Shown here piece by piece: positions 9,099-16,305 of a DNA stretch of 64,000 bases. The DNA comes from Aquirufa beregesia (lineage in GTDB: Bacteria > Bacteroidota > Bacteroidia > Cytophagales > Spirosomataceae). Numbering within the stretch: position 1 is the first letter of the stretch; each line of letters starts with the position of its first letter. Under the pieces are notes generated by a model. The model did not search any database, was not told where the DNA came from, and saw only the letters and a list, made by a program, of their open reading frames with translations. The translations under genes were made by a program, and so were the position numbers. The DNA is taken from the NCBI RefSeq assembly GCF_011090385.1, contig NZ_SEWW01000007.1:62001-126000 (forward strand), written 5' to 3'.

Positions 9099-10258
9099 TT
9101 TTTATTTTTTTGACGAACAAGTGCTTCGAGGAAATAGTAGTCGGCGTAGATAATAGGTGCATCCACCTCAAATCCGTTGGGCAATCCTCCAGTGCTGTGT
9201 AGGAGCAACATGCCGTGGGCAGAGCCTACTGGGGCTAAATACGCAGGAGAGCTTAAGGAGCTAAGGATTTGGTCGGCATAGCCTTGGTAGTAGGCTTTTT
9301 TATCAGGTTGTAGTGTTGCTAAATCGTAAAATGCGGAAGCCATGATTGCCGCTGCAGAGGCATCACGGGGTACATTGGGAATTTTGGGGTCGTCAAAGTC
9401 CCAAAAAGGGACTAAGTCCTGTGGCATGCGAGGATGCTTGAGGAGGAATTGTGCGATGTTTTCAGCCAATTGGAGGTATTCTTTTTTGCCAGTTTCACGG
9501 TAGCAAACGGTGTAACCGTAGAGTGCCCAGGCTTGGCCGCGGGCCCAAGAGGATTCATGGGCGAAGCCTTGATGGGTATTTTTTTTGAGGACTTGGCCGG
9601 TATTGGGATCGTAATCGATGACGTGATAAGAGCTAAAATCAGGTCGAAAATGGTTTTTCATGGTGGTATTCGCATGAGAAACGGCCACCTTGTAAAAGGC
9701 TGAATCACGGGTTTCTTTGAAGGCCCAAAAAAGGAGTTCGAGGTTCATCATGTTGTCGATGATGGTAGGGTTTACCCATTTATCTCGACTATGGTCCCAA
9801 GAGCGGATGACTCCTGTATTAGGATTGAACCGCTTGATGTTAGTTCGAGCAGATTGAATGAGGATTTCTTTGTAGGCAGGATTTTGGTCGATTCGATAGC
9901 CATTTCCAAAACTTGTGAACATTTTAAATCCCATGTCGTGGGTACCCGCATTCATTTTTTCTTTTTCGAGCGGATTGGTAAAATTTTCAGCTTGGGCTGC
10001 CCATTTTTTTTTGCCCGTTAATTCATACAAGTACCATAGATTTCCGGCGAAAAATCCGGAACACCAGTCTTTGGGTGCAACTAAAATCAAAGAATCGTTG
10101 CGAACGGTTCTTGGGCTTACTTTATTTCCAGCTGTTTTACTCAGTCTAGATAATTCATTTAAAGAGAAATCTACTTGGGCTTCCAATTTATTTAGGAGGA
10201 CATTTTGTGCTAACAAATTACTCGAGACAAAAAGAAAAAGAAGGATAATCTTATTCAT
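9095..10258 (-). CDS. Glycoside hydrolase family 88, unsaturated glucuronyl hydrolase
   Basis: A 387-residue secreted enzyme with signal MNKIILLFLFVSSNLLAQ. It has the alpha/alpha-barrel family 88 pattern: GTHDMGF (Asp108) and IIDNMMNLELLFWA (Asp168), corresponding to the two conserved acidic residues of unsaturated glucuronyl hydrolases, plus HESSWARGQAWALYGY and PRDASAAAIMASA. GH88 enzymes hydrolyse the 4,5-unsaturated uronic acid left by polysaccharide lyases, which fits the lyase-like gene two positions downstream. It is the first gene of a three-gene operon. No convincing consensus promoter was seen immediately upstream, where decayed insertion sequences begin about 100 nt away. Confidence 0.92.
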   Translation of the reverse strand: MNKIILLFLFVSSNLLAQNVLLNKLEAQVDFSLNELSRLSKTAGNKVSPRTVRNDSLILVAPKDWCSGFFAGNLWYLYELTGKKKWAAQAENFTNPLEKEKMNAGTHDMGFKMFTSFGNGYRIDQNPAYKEILIQSARTNIKRFNPNTGVIRSWDHSRDKWVNPTIIDNMMNLELLFWAFKETRDSAFYKVAVSHANTTMKNHFRPDFSSYHVIDYDPNTGQVLKKNTHQGFAHESSWARGQAWALYGYTVCYRETGKKEYLQLAENIAQFLLKHPRMPQDLVPFWDFDDPKIPNVPRDASAAAIMASAFYDLATLQPDKKAYYQGYADQILSSLSSPAYLAPVGSAHGMLLLHSTGGLPNGFEVDAPIIYADYYFLEALVRQKNKK

Positions 10259-10358
10259 ATTATTGAATCAATAGCGTCCTAAACGTTTAAAAAAAGGAAG
10301 AGGTTTTTTTCAACTCCATTAACTTTGAGGAAAACCCAAAAACAGAGCCTCTTTCCAT

Positions 10359-11020
10359 GGTAAACATAAGTTTATTTTCTCAAATTATCTCCAAGCTTGA
10401 CGGAGGTAAATTTTCTCAATTAGTATTTAAAAAACATACTGACAAGCACAATAAAGGCTTTGATTTTGGACGCATTTAGTTTCCAGGCTTTTTTGTTAGT
10501 TCGCCAAGAGCACCTCGGTTCGAGATATTAGTAATGGACTACGTTCTGCAACAGGAAATCTAAATTTGGGTATTCAAAAAGCCCCATCCAAGTCCTCTGT
10601 TAGCTATCAAAATAAAAATCGGGATCATACTTTATTTAAGGAATATTATTTCAGCCTGTTGGAAAGTATAGGACAGCTTAGACAGTTTAAACAAGTTAAG
10701 TTTAGAATTAAGTCTAAGATCTTTCTTTTGGATTCGACTACCATAAGCCTTTGTCTTTCTTTATTTGACTGGGCTAAATACAAGACTGCCAAAGGAGCCA
10801 TAAAAATGCACACGCTGCTTGATTATGTTACGTGAATATCACCGATGATAAGACTGCTGACAACAAAGGATCTGTTGATGTTCCTATGCAAAAAGGAAGC
10901 GTTATCGTAGCTGATCGCTATTACAATGATTTCAACCTATTAAATACTTGGGATAGCCATCAGGTGTTCTTTGTGATTCGACATAAACAAAACTTAAATT
11001 ACCTGACCATAAAAGCAAAT
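10359..11020 (+). pseudogene. IS4 family transposase, degraded
   Basis: Translation from ATG 10359 gives the usual IS4 start (MVNISLFSQIISKLDGGKFS) but hits a stop at 10478-10480 after GFDFGRI. A frameshift and deletion follow, then the family text resumes with RDISNGLRSATGNLN and LGIQKAPSKSSVSYQNKNRD, continues through FLLDSTTISLCLSLFDWA and GAIKMHTLLDY, breaks again near 10833, and resumes as VPMQKGSVIVADRYYNDFNLLNTWDS and VFFVIRHKQNL. The C-terminal portion carrying the last catalytic Glu is missing, replaced by IS3 sequence. At least two frame breaks make it non-functional. The downstream boundary of about 11020 is approximate. Confidence 0.82.
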
Positions 11021-11403
11021 AAGTTACTTGAAAGTCCCAACTATAACCACGTAGTTAAATTACTCGACAAAACATTCAAGCAACACAAGCAAACCTCCAA
11101 TCTAATCCTTCATTCAGATTAAGGGTGGCATTCCAGATGAAGCATTATTAAAAGAAATTAGCTAGTCAACAAGTGACACAAAGTATGTCTAGAAAGTGGA
11201 ACTGCTTGGATAATGCAGTCATTGAAAACTTCTTTGGCATACTAAAATCAGAACTTTATTACAACAATAAATCTTAATCAATACAGCAATTAAAAAAAGA
11301 AATCAAAGCTATATTAAATACTATAATCATGAACGAATCAAAATGAATTTAAAAGGAATGAGCCCGGTAAACTACCGAGCTCATTATCTAAAATCAATTG
11401 TTT
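11021..11403 (+). pseudogene. IS3 family (IS150-like) transposase OrfB, 3' remnant
   Basis: From about 11021 the reading changes to IS3 OrfB text: SPNYNHVVKLLDKTF, then NLILHSD followed by a stop where family members have DQGWHYQ. In a shifted frame come [20 protein letters not shown] and ILKSEL, a stop, and in a third frame YYNHERIKMNLKGMSPVNYR with a final TAA at 11401-11403. The conserved Glu of IENFFG is present, but the 5' half is lost. It is fused in frame to the upstream IS4 remnant. Confidence 0.82.
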
Positions 11404-11409
11404 AATTTT

Positions 11410-11433
11410 GTCCAAACAATTGGGTGCAGTTCA
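11410..11433 (-). repeat. IS3-type right terminal inverted repeat
   Basis: Read on the minus strand this is TGAACTGCACCCAATTGTTT plus GGAC, the TGAACTGCACCC-type end seen on IS150-like elements of Bacteroidota. It begins 7 nt after the last OrfB stop and fixes the right boundary of the element. No matching left repeat was seen. Confidence 0.6.
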
Positions 11434-11578
11434 TTATTGCCTGAACCCATTTTTTGTGTTTATTGACGTATTTTGAGGATTTTGTGTGCAGCAATTGGTG
11501 TGTTTTTGGAGGTTTGCTGCACAAATTCAAATATCTAAAACTTCGTGTAAATTGGAGGAAGTAAAAAGAACTCTTCCA

Positions 11579-11737
11579 ATGTTGAAAATTAACAATTTAT
11601 CCCGCAAAGAACTTTACGATCTTGTTTGGTCAAAACCAATATCAACGCTTTCAAAAGAGTTTGATATAAGTGATTTCGACTTGAGGAAAATCTGTAATTT
11701 TAAGATTATAGACTTTTACTCATTAACCTTCAAATAG
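11579..11737 (+). pseudogene. Truncated 5' fragment of an HTH-like conserved hypothetical gene
   Basis: A 52-residue ORF from ATG 11579. Its start, NNLSRKELYDLVWSKPISTL followed by SKEF, resembles the N-terminus of a widespread Bacteroidota hypothetical protein with an HTH-like segment (usually SRKELYDLVWSKP...DNGLRKICKK, several hundred residues). After DLRKIC the similarity ends and the frame stops at 11737. It is therefore probably a remnant left by the rearrangements that inserted the IS elements just upstream. The full-length family is recalled from general knowledge, not compared here. Confidence 0.5.
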
Positions 11738-11792
11738 GGTTCAATTAACATATTTGAAAAGAAAAATGATTCCTATTTTAAATTTATATTAG

Positions 11793-13820
11793 ATGATAAA
11801 TACAGACTCCAACGACAAGCATAACTCAAACGTAACTGATAAAATGAATTGTTGTTCGGAAGAAGAAATTTATACGAATGAACGAGGAAAACAATTGTTA
11901 AATAAAGAGCAGAATATTAGAAGCGTTGACCGGTTACCAAAAGTAAAAAATGTGGGTATCAATTGGAAAGAATACCAGACTTCCATCATAAGTTTTGCGA
12001 TGCTCAGCATTGGTCTTATATCGGATAACTACTTCAAATTTTCTTTCTTTACAAACTATGTTCGACTTGCATGGTATGCAATTGCTTATCTTCCTGTTGG
12101 ACTGCCGGTAATCAAGGCAGGTTGGAAGGCCATTGTTAATAAAGATTTTTTCACTGAATTTACATTAATGGTATTGGCTACAGTCGGTGCTTTTGCCATA
12201 GGTCAATATGCTGAAAGTGTGTCAGTAATGTTGTTCTATGCAATTGGCGAATTGTTTCAAGGTGCTGCAGTCAATAAAGCTAAAAATAACATTAAGGCTT
12301 TACTTGATGTAAGACCCACTTCAGCAAGCGTTCTTAGAGCCAATAAATATGAGGAAGTAAATCCTAATTCGGTTCAAATAAAAGAAATCATACAAATAAA
12401 GGTTGGTGAAAAAGTGCCGCTAGATGGTGAAATGTTAAGTCTTGGTAGCAGCTTTAATACGTCAGCTCTTACGGGTGAAAGTAAACCAAAATCTATATAT
12501 CAAGGAGGGCAAGTTTTAGCCGGTATGCTGAACCTTGAAAAGGTAATTCAACTGAGAGTAACAAAGAAGTTTGCGGATAGCTCAATTTCAAGAATTTTAG
12601 ATTTGGTACAAAATGCAACCGCACGTAAAGCACAAACCGAATTATTCATTAGAAAGTTTGCCAGAGTCTATACCCCAGTTGTTTTCTTTTTAGCAGTCGC
12701 ATTGGTCGGGATTCCTTACTTTGTTTTGGATACTTATGTATTTAATGAATGGCTTTATAGGGCATTGATTTTCTTAGTAATCAGTTGTCCGTGTGCATTG
12801 GTTATATCTATACCATTAGGCTATTTTGGTGGAATTGGCGCTGCTTCAAGAAACGGTATTTTGTTTAAAGGTTCTAACTATTTGGAATTAATGGCAAAAG
12901 TAAATACTGTAGTAATGGACAAGACGGGAACACTTACGGCAGGTGTTTTTAAGGTACAAGAAATTGTAACAAAAGGTATGGACAAGATAGAGTTCATGAA
13001 GACGCTTTCTGCAATTGAAAGCAAATCTACACACCCCATTGCAAAAGCGATTGTCGAGTATGTAAAGAATGAATCATACACATACGTGGTAGATGAAGTA
13101 CATGAGATTTCAGGTCATGGACTTAAAGGTAAAGTGAATAAGATAGACGTATTAGCCGGTAACACTAAGCTGTTAAAAAAATTTAATATAGAATACAATG
13201 AGGATATTGATAATATTGTTGAAAGCATTGTGGTAGTAGCAATCAATAATCAATATTCAGGATATGTGATTGTTGCGGACGAAGTGAAGGAAGATGCGCT
13301 AGACGCTATAAGACAAATGCATAAAAATGGGATTTCTCAAACAATAATGCTAAGTGGGGACAAAAATGCTATCGTCCAAAAAGTGACAAAATTCTTAGGA
13401 ATAGACACTGCGTTTGGCGACTTATCACCCGAGGATAAAGTACAAAAAGTAGAAGAGTTAAAACGGGATAAAACAAAAACAATAGCATTTGTGGGCGATG
13501 GAATAAATGATGCTCCTGTATTGGCTTTAAGCGACGTAGGCATTGCTATGGGGGCGATGGGAAGTGATGCAGCTATAGAAACGGCCAATGTAGTTATTCA
13601 AACAGACCAGCCATCGAAAATTATAACTGCCATCAAAATTAGCAAAGCCACAAGAAGTATTGTATATCAAAATATCATATTGGCCTTTTCAGTAAAAGCA
13701 ATTGTTTTAATCTTGGGAGCTGATGGATTAGCGACCATGTGGGAGGCCGTATTTGCAGATATGGGTGTAGCTCTTTTGGCAATTTTGAATGCCGTAAGAA
13801 TTCAAAGGATGATGTTTTAA
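11793..13820 (+). CDS. Heavy-metal P1B-type ATPase (Zn/Cd/Pb efflux type)
   Basis: A 675-residue cation-exporting ATPase of the inner membrane. It has the actuator motif TGES (227-230), the transmembrane metal site CPC (332-334, SCPCALVISIPLG), the phosphorylation motif DKTGTLT from Asp376, an HP motif (KSTHPIAKAI) and the hinge GDGINDAPV. The CPC context with ALVISIPLG suggests Zn/Cd/Pb rather than copper specificity. There is no N-terminal heavy-metal-associated domain; instead a Cys-Cys pair at residues 20-21 followed by Ser-Glu-Glu-Glu may serve as a metal site. Start ATG 11793 has no good ribosome site, and Met18 is an alternative. It stands alone next to IS remnants, with no recognisable regulator or CzcCBA partner in the window, suggesting acquired metal resistance. 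Confidence 0.93.
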   Translation: MINTDSNDKHNSNVTDKMNCCSEEEIYTNERGKQLLNKEQNIRSVDRLPKVKNVGINWKEYQTSIISFAMLSIGLISDNYFKFSFFTNYVRLAWYAIAYLPVGLPVIKAGWKAIVNKDFFTEFTLMVLATVGAFAIGQYAESVSVMLFYAIGELFQGAAVNKAKNNIKALLDVRPTSASVLRANKYEEVNPNSVQIKEIIQIKVGEKVPLDGEMLSLGSSFNTSALTGESKPKSIYQGGQVLAGMLNLEKVIQLRVTKKFADSSISRILDLVQNATARKAQTELFIRKFARVYTPVVFFLAVALVGIPYFVLDTYVFNEWLYRALIFLVISCPCALVISIPLGYFGGIGAASRNGILFKGSNYLELMAKVNTVVMDKTGTLTAGVFKVQEIVTKGMDKIEFMKTLSAIESKSTHPIAKAIVEYVKNESYTYVVDEVHEISGHGLKGKVNKIDVLAGNTKLLKKFNIEYNEDIDNIVESIVVVAINNQYSGYVIVADEVKEDALDAIRQMHKNGISQTIMLSGDKNAIVQKVTKFLGIDTAFGDLSPEDKVQKVEELKRDKTKTIAFVGDGINDAPVLALSDVGIAMGAMGSDAAIETANVVIQTDQPSKIITAIKISKATRSIVYQNIILAFSVKAIVLILGADGLATMWEAVFADMGVALLAILNAVRIQRMMF

Positions 13821-13843
13821 ATTTATACTTTTTAAATGAGTAG

Positions 13844-13880
13844 ATTAAATCTTATCAATTTTATGATTTAATATTCTTTT
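13844..13880 (+). terminator. Possible weak terminator after the metal ATPase
   Basis: ATTAAATC at 13844-13851 pairs with GATTTAAT at 13865-13872, followed by ATTCTTTTT. The stem is only 8 bp and mostly A-T, so this is tentative. Confidence 0.3.
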
Positions 13881-13904
13881 TGATAAATTCAGAAATCATC
13901 TTAC

Positions 13905-13936
13905 ATAAAAAAGGACATCCCTTGTTGAAATGTCCT
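13905..13936 (-). terminator. Intrinsic terminator downstream of tRNA-Arg
   Basis: On the minus strand AGGACAT (13936-13930) pairs with ATGTCCT (13918-13912), with an 11-nt loop, then a run of T (complement of the A run 13905-13911). It is 26 nt beyond the tRNA 3' end. Confidence 0.7.
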
Positions 13937-13961
13937 CTCGTATAACTGATTCATTATTTTG

Positions 13962-14033
13962 TGACCCCGGAAGGAATCGAACCTTCATATTAGGTACCGG
14001 AAACCTACATTCTATCCATTGAACTACGGAGCC
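13962..14033 (-). tRNA. tRNA-Arg (anticodon CCG)
   Basis: A 72-nt cloverleaf on the minus strand. The acceptor arms GGCTCCG/CGGGGTC pair with two G-U wobbles and the discriminator is A. The D arm is GTTC/GAAT with a GG-containing loop, the anticodon stem is TAGGT/ACCTA with loop TTCCGGT (anticodon CCG, reads CGG), and the T arm is GAAGG/CCTTC with loop TTCGATT. CCA is not encoded (the next bases are CAA), as is common in this phylum. Its 3' end faces the accessory region to the left, the orientation expected if an integrative element once used the tRNA as its attachment site. Confidence 0.95.
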
Positions 14034-14045
14034 AAAGGGCCAAAA

Positions 14046-14762
14046 TTACGAAAACTTCTCCAACTGTTTAACAAGCACTCCGAAATCTTTCGGGTAAGGT
14101 GCCTCTACCGTGATAGGGCTACCATCCAATAAATTGAAACTCAAACTATGCGCATGCAAGGCTACCCGACGAATTAAGGGCAACTCTTCCGTATCTTGTT
14201 TGAGATGAAACTTCTTTTTTAATTCCGATAAATAAATATCCTTACCGCCATACATAGCATCCGCCACAATGGGGGCCTTTAGGCAAGCTAAGTGAATACG
14301 TATCTGGTGCATACGTCCCGTGATGGGCATACACTCCACCAAGGTATAATTTTTGTACACTTTCAAGGTTTGAAACCAGGTCTCGGCATGTTTTCCTTTC
14401 GCTCGGTCTATGACTACAATCCCATCTTTCAAAGGGAGAATGGGTAAATTGACCAACATGCCATCCCAATCATGCATGCCTTCCACCACGGCATGGTAGC
14501 GCTTGGCCGTTTCTCGATGCTCAAATTGCATGGAAATATGTCGGTATGCCTCTGGGTTCTTCGCAATCACCAAAGCGCCCGAGGTCTCTTTGTCTAAGCG
14601 GTGTCCCACCTGCGCATCATCCGAATAGGCCTTGGCCAACCGTAAAATGTTGGGAGCAAACACATCTTTGCGCTCATCCAAGGTGGAGATTCCAGAAGGT
14701 TTATTGATGACAAAAAAATCGCTGTTTTCGAAAAGGATAGCGTCCTCTATTTTCCATTTCAT
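14046..14762 (-). CDS. RluA/RluD-family RNA pseudouridine synthase
   Basis: A 238-residue pseudouridine synthase that isomerises uridine in rRNA or tRNA. The catalytic motif GHRLDKETSGALVIAK starts at residue 53, with Asp57 as the nucleophile; other family elements are FFVINKPSGISTL near the N-terminus and MPITGRMHQIRIHLA. There is no S4 RNA-binding domain, so the protein is shorter than classical RluC/RluD and closer to the RluA/TruC size. ATG 14762 is preferred over the in-frame TTG two codons upstream. It lies 8 nt after anmK on the same strand, probably one transcript, and ends just before tRNA-Arg. The target position cannot be inferred. Confidence 0.9.
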   Translation of the reverse strand: MKWKIEDAILFENSDFFVINKPSGISTLDERKDVFAPNILRLAKAYSDDAQVGHRLDKETSGALVIAKNPEAYRHISMQFEHRETAKRYHAVVEGMHDWDGMLVNLPILPLKDGIVVIDRAKGKHAETWFQTLKVYKNYTLVECMPITGRMHQIRIHLACLKAPIVADAMYGGKDIYLSELKKKFHLKQDTEELPLIRRVALHAHSLSFNLLDGSPITVEAPYPKDFGVLVKQLEKFS

Positions 14763-14770
14763 AGACAAAT

Positions 14771-15967
14771 TTAGTTCGGTAGGCTAATTTTTCCTAAACT
14801 TAACCAAGGGGAATCCCCTAATCGTCTATTCGCTGCTACTTGATCATCCATCAATGTCTCGTTGGCCAACAAGGCAAAAAGCACAGCTTCCTTAGCTTCA
14901 GAGGCTATCCCCAATTGATCGCTTTCGCTTACTTGCATATGAGGATTAATCTTGGCAAGGCGCTCCATCAACAATGGATTTTTACTTCCTCCACCACTGA
15001 CAATCAATCGACAATCCATCGTTTGAATCGCTGGAATATAACGTTGCATGGCCTTGGAGATGCTTTGGGCCGTCAATTCAGTCAAGGTTCTTAGCGTATC
15101 TACAGGGGTCAAAGAATATCCATTTTCTTGAATGACCTGATTTAATAATGCCAAATTGAAATATTCAGGCCCAGTGCTTTTGGGGAAAGCTTCTTGGAAA
15201 AAAGGTAAATTCAACAAAGAGTCCAATAAAGGAATATGCAAAATCCCTTGTCGGGCTAGTCGCGCATCTTTATCATAATGAAAACCTGGGAAATGTTGGC
15301 GCACATAAGCGTCCAACAAAGTATTACCAGGTCCTGTATCTGTCACTAAAATGTCTTTGGGGTCTTGACTGGCCGACAAATACGTAAAATTTCCAATGCC
15401 GCCAATGTTCAACAAGATTCGATGTTCTCCTTTTTTAGAGAATAAAAAATAGTCGCCATAAACAGCCAAAGGTGCACCTTCGCCACCACCTGCGATGTGT
15501 TTTTGTCGGAAGTCGGATAAAGTAATGATACCTGTCAAATGCGCGATATGGTCCCCATCGCCAATCTGCAAGGTAGAGTCGGGCAAATTCCCTGAACGCA
15601 TCGGGCGATGCATCACGGTTTGTCCGTGAGAGGCAATGGCGTCTACTTCTTGTGGGGTAATCCCCCAGCTTTGTAAACTGTCCAAAATATATTGCGCATG
15701 TAAGCGAGCTATTTGCGCATTCAAAGTCGATAAACTAGGAAAATGAATCTGCTCCTTGGCAAAAACCTCGCGAATGGCTTGCTTGAATTCCTCAGGATAG
15801 GCAATGGTCTGGTGTTTGACTAATTCCACCTGGGTGTTTAGGCCAAATCCACTAAACCGACAAAGCGCTAGGTCTAATCCATCCAAGGAGGTACCCGACA
15901 TCAAGCCTAGAATCAGTCGACTAGGCTTTTGAGCAATCTGGTATAATTGGGCGATTTGTGGATTCAA
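14771..15967 (-). CDS. anmK: Anhydro-N-acetylmuramic acid kinase
   Basis: A 398-residue cytoplasmic kinase that opens and phosphorylates 1,6-anhydro-MurNAc, recovering cell-wall muropeptide sugar as MurNAc-6-phosphate. The glycine-rich phosphate-binding motif GLMSGTSLDGLDLALC is near the N-terminus; HGQTVMHRP, LQIGDGDHIA, LNIGGIGNFTYL, DTGPGNTLLDAY and the C-terminal VSGGGSKNP are all AnmK family blocks. The only start upstream of the MSGTS motif is TTG 15967, because an in-frame TAA lies two codons before it; no ATG is available. It heads a short operon with the pseudouridine synthase. No murQ or other recycling gene is in the window. Confidence 0.93.
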   Translation of the reverse strand: MNPQIAQLYQIAQKPSRLILGLMSGTSLDGLDLALCRFSGFGLNTQVELVKHQTIAYPEEFKQAIREVFAKEQIHFPSLSTLNAQIARLHAQYILDSLQSWGITPQEVDAIASHGQTVMHRPMRSGNLPDSTLQIGDGDHIAHLTGIITLSDFRQKHIAGGGEGAPLAVYGDYFLFSKKGEHRILLNIGGIGNFTYLSASQDPKDILVTDTGPGNTLLDAYVRQHFPGFHYDKDARLARQGILHIPLLDSLLNLPFFQEAFPKSTGPEYFNLALLNQVIQENGYSLTPVDTLRTLTELTAQSISKAMQRYIPAIQTMDCRLIVSGGGSKNPLLMERLAKINPHMQVSESDQLGIASEAKEAVLFALLANETLMDDQVAANRRLGDSPWLSLGKISLPN

Positions 15968-16063
15968 TTTTTATTGATGGTTTAAAATAGGTGTACAAGT
16001 AATTCTAATGAATATCATCATAGGTTGGTAGATTTGACAACTTGAACCTTCCATTTGACAACG

Positions 16064-16096
16064 AGATTTGACAACTTTTCAAAAGTTGTCAAATCT
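16064..16096. repeat. 33-nt perfect palindrome, 16-bp arms
   Basis: AGATTTGACAACTTTT, a central C, then the exact complement. The decamer ATTTGACAAC within the arm also occurs as direct copies at 16032-16041 and 16053-16062. It shares length, central C and TTTCAAA core with the palindrome at 24697-24729. It has no T tract, so it looks like a palindromic intergenic repeat rather than a terminator. Confidence 0.8.
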
Positions 16097-16222
16097 TAGT
16101 GCCATTAACTTAACTTAATGACTAAACACAAATAATAAACCTAAGAACAACTAAACCAGTTATCTTAACCCCATGCTTAGCACTAGCAAAGCTACAAAAA
16201 AAGAGGCTTTCCCCTTGACATA

Positions 16223-16255
16223 AATTATCAAGCTAGTGATAATTAATTGATAATT
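16223..16255. promoter_or_regulatory. AT-rich inverted repeat upstream of lhgO promoter
   Basis: AATTATCAA (16223-16231) is matched by its complement TTGATAATT (16247-16255), with a further GTGATAATTAA between them. It sits just above and across the -33 region of the putative lhgO promoter, a reasonable operator position. This is inference from spacing only. Confidence 0.4.
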
Positions 16256-16279
16256 CCACCACCCGATTCTGTATATTTG
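16247..16279 (+). promoter_or_regulatory. Bacteroidota-type promoter for lhgO
   Basis: TATATTTG at 16272-16279 matches the -7 consensus TAnnTTTG, with TTG at 16247-16249 upstream at a slightly long spacing. The ATG of lhgO follows 26 nt downstream. Confidence 0.55.
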
Positions 16280-16305
16280 TATCATTTTTAAACAATTTGA
16301 CATTC

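Larger units (their letters stand above)
10359..11433 (+). mobile_element. Composite of decayed IS4-type and IS3-type insertion sequences
   Basis: About 1.1 kb of transposase wreckage: a broken IS4-type transposase joined near 11020 to the 3' part of an IS3/IS150-type transposase with its right terminal repeat. Both are inactivated by stops, frameshifts and deletions, and neither left end is identifiable. It separates the minus-strand polysaccharide operon from the metal ATPase, marking an old insertion hot spot in the accessory region. Confidence 0.8.
15968..16305. other. Intergenic region between anmK and lhgO
   Basis: A 338-nt divergent gap. It contains the 33-nt palindrome at 16064-16096, two extra copies of its arm, an AT-rich inverted pair at 16223-16255 and an lhgO promoter near 16272. 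From 16097 to 16222 I see nothing recognisable. Confidence 0.7.

Noticed and set aside
8445-10274. Plus-strand ORFs opposite the sulfatase and GH88 genes.
   Set aside because: They lie antisense to strongly conserved genes and show no domain or signal features; shadows of the real frames.
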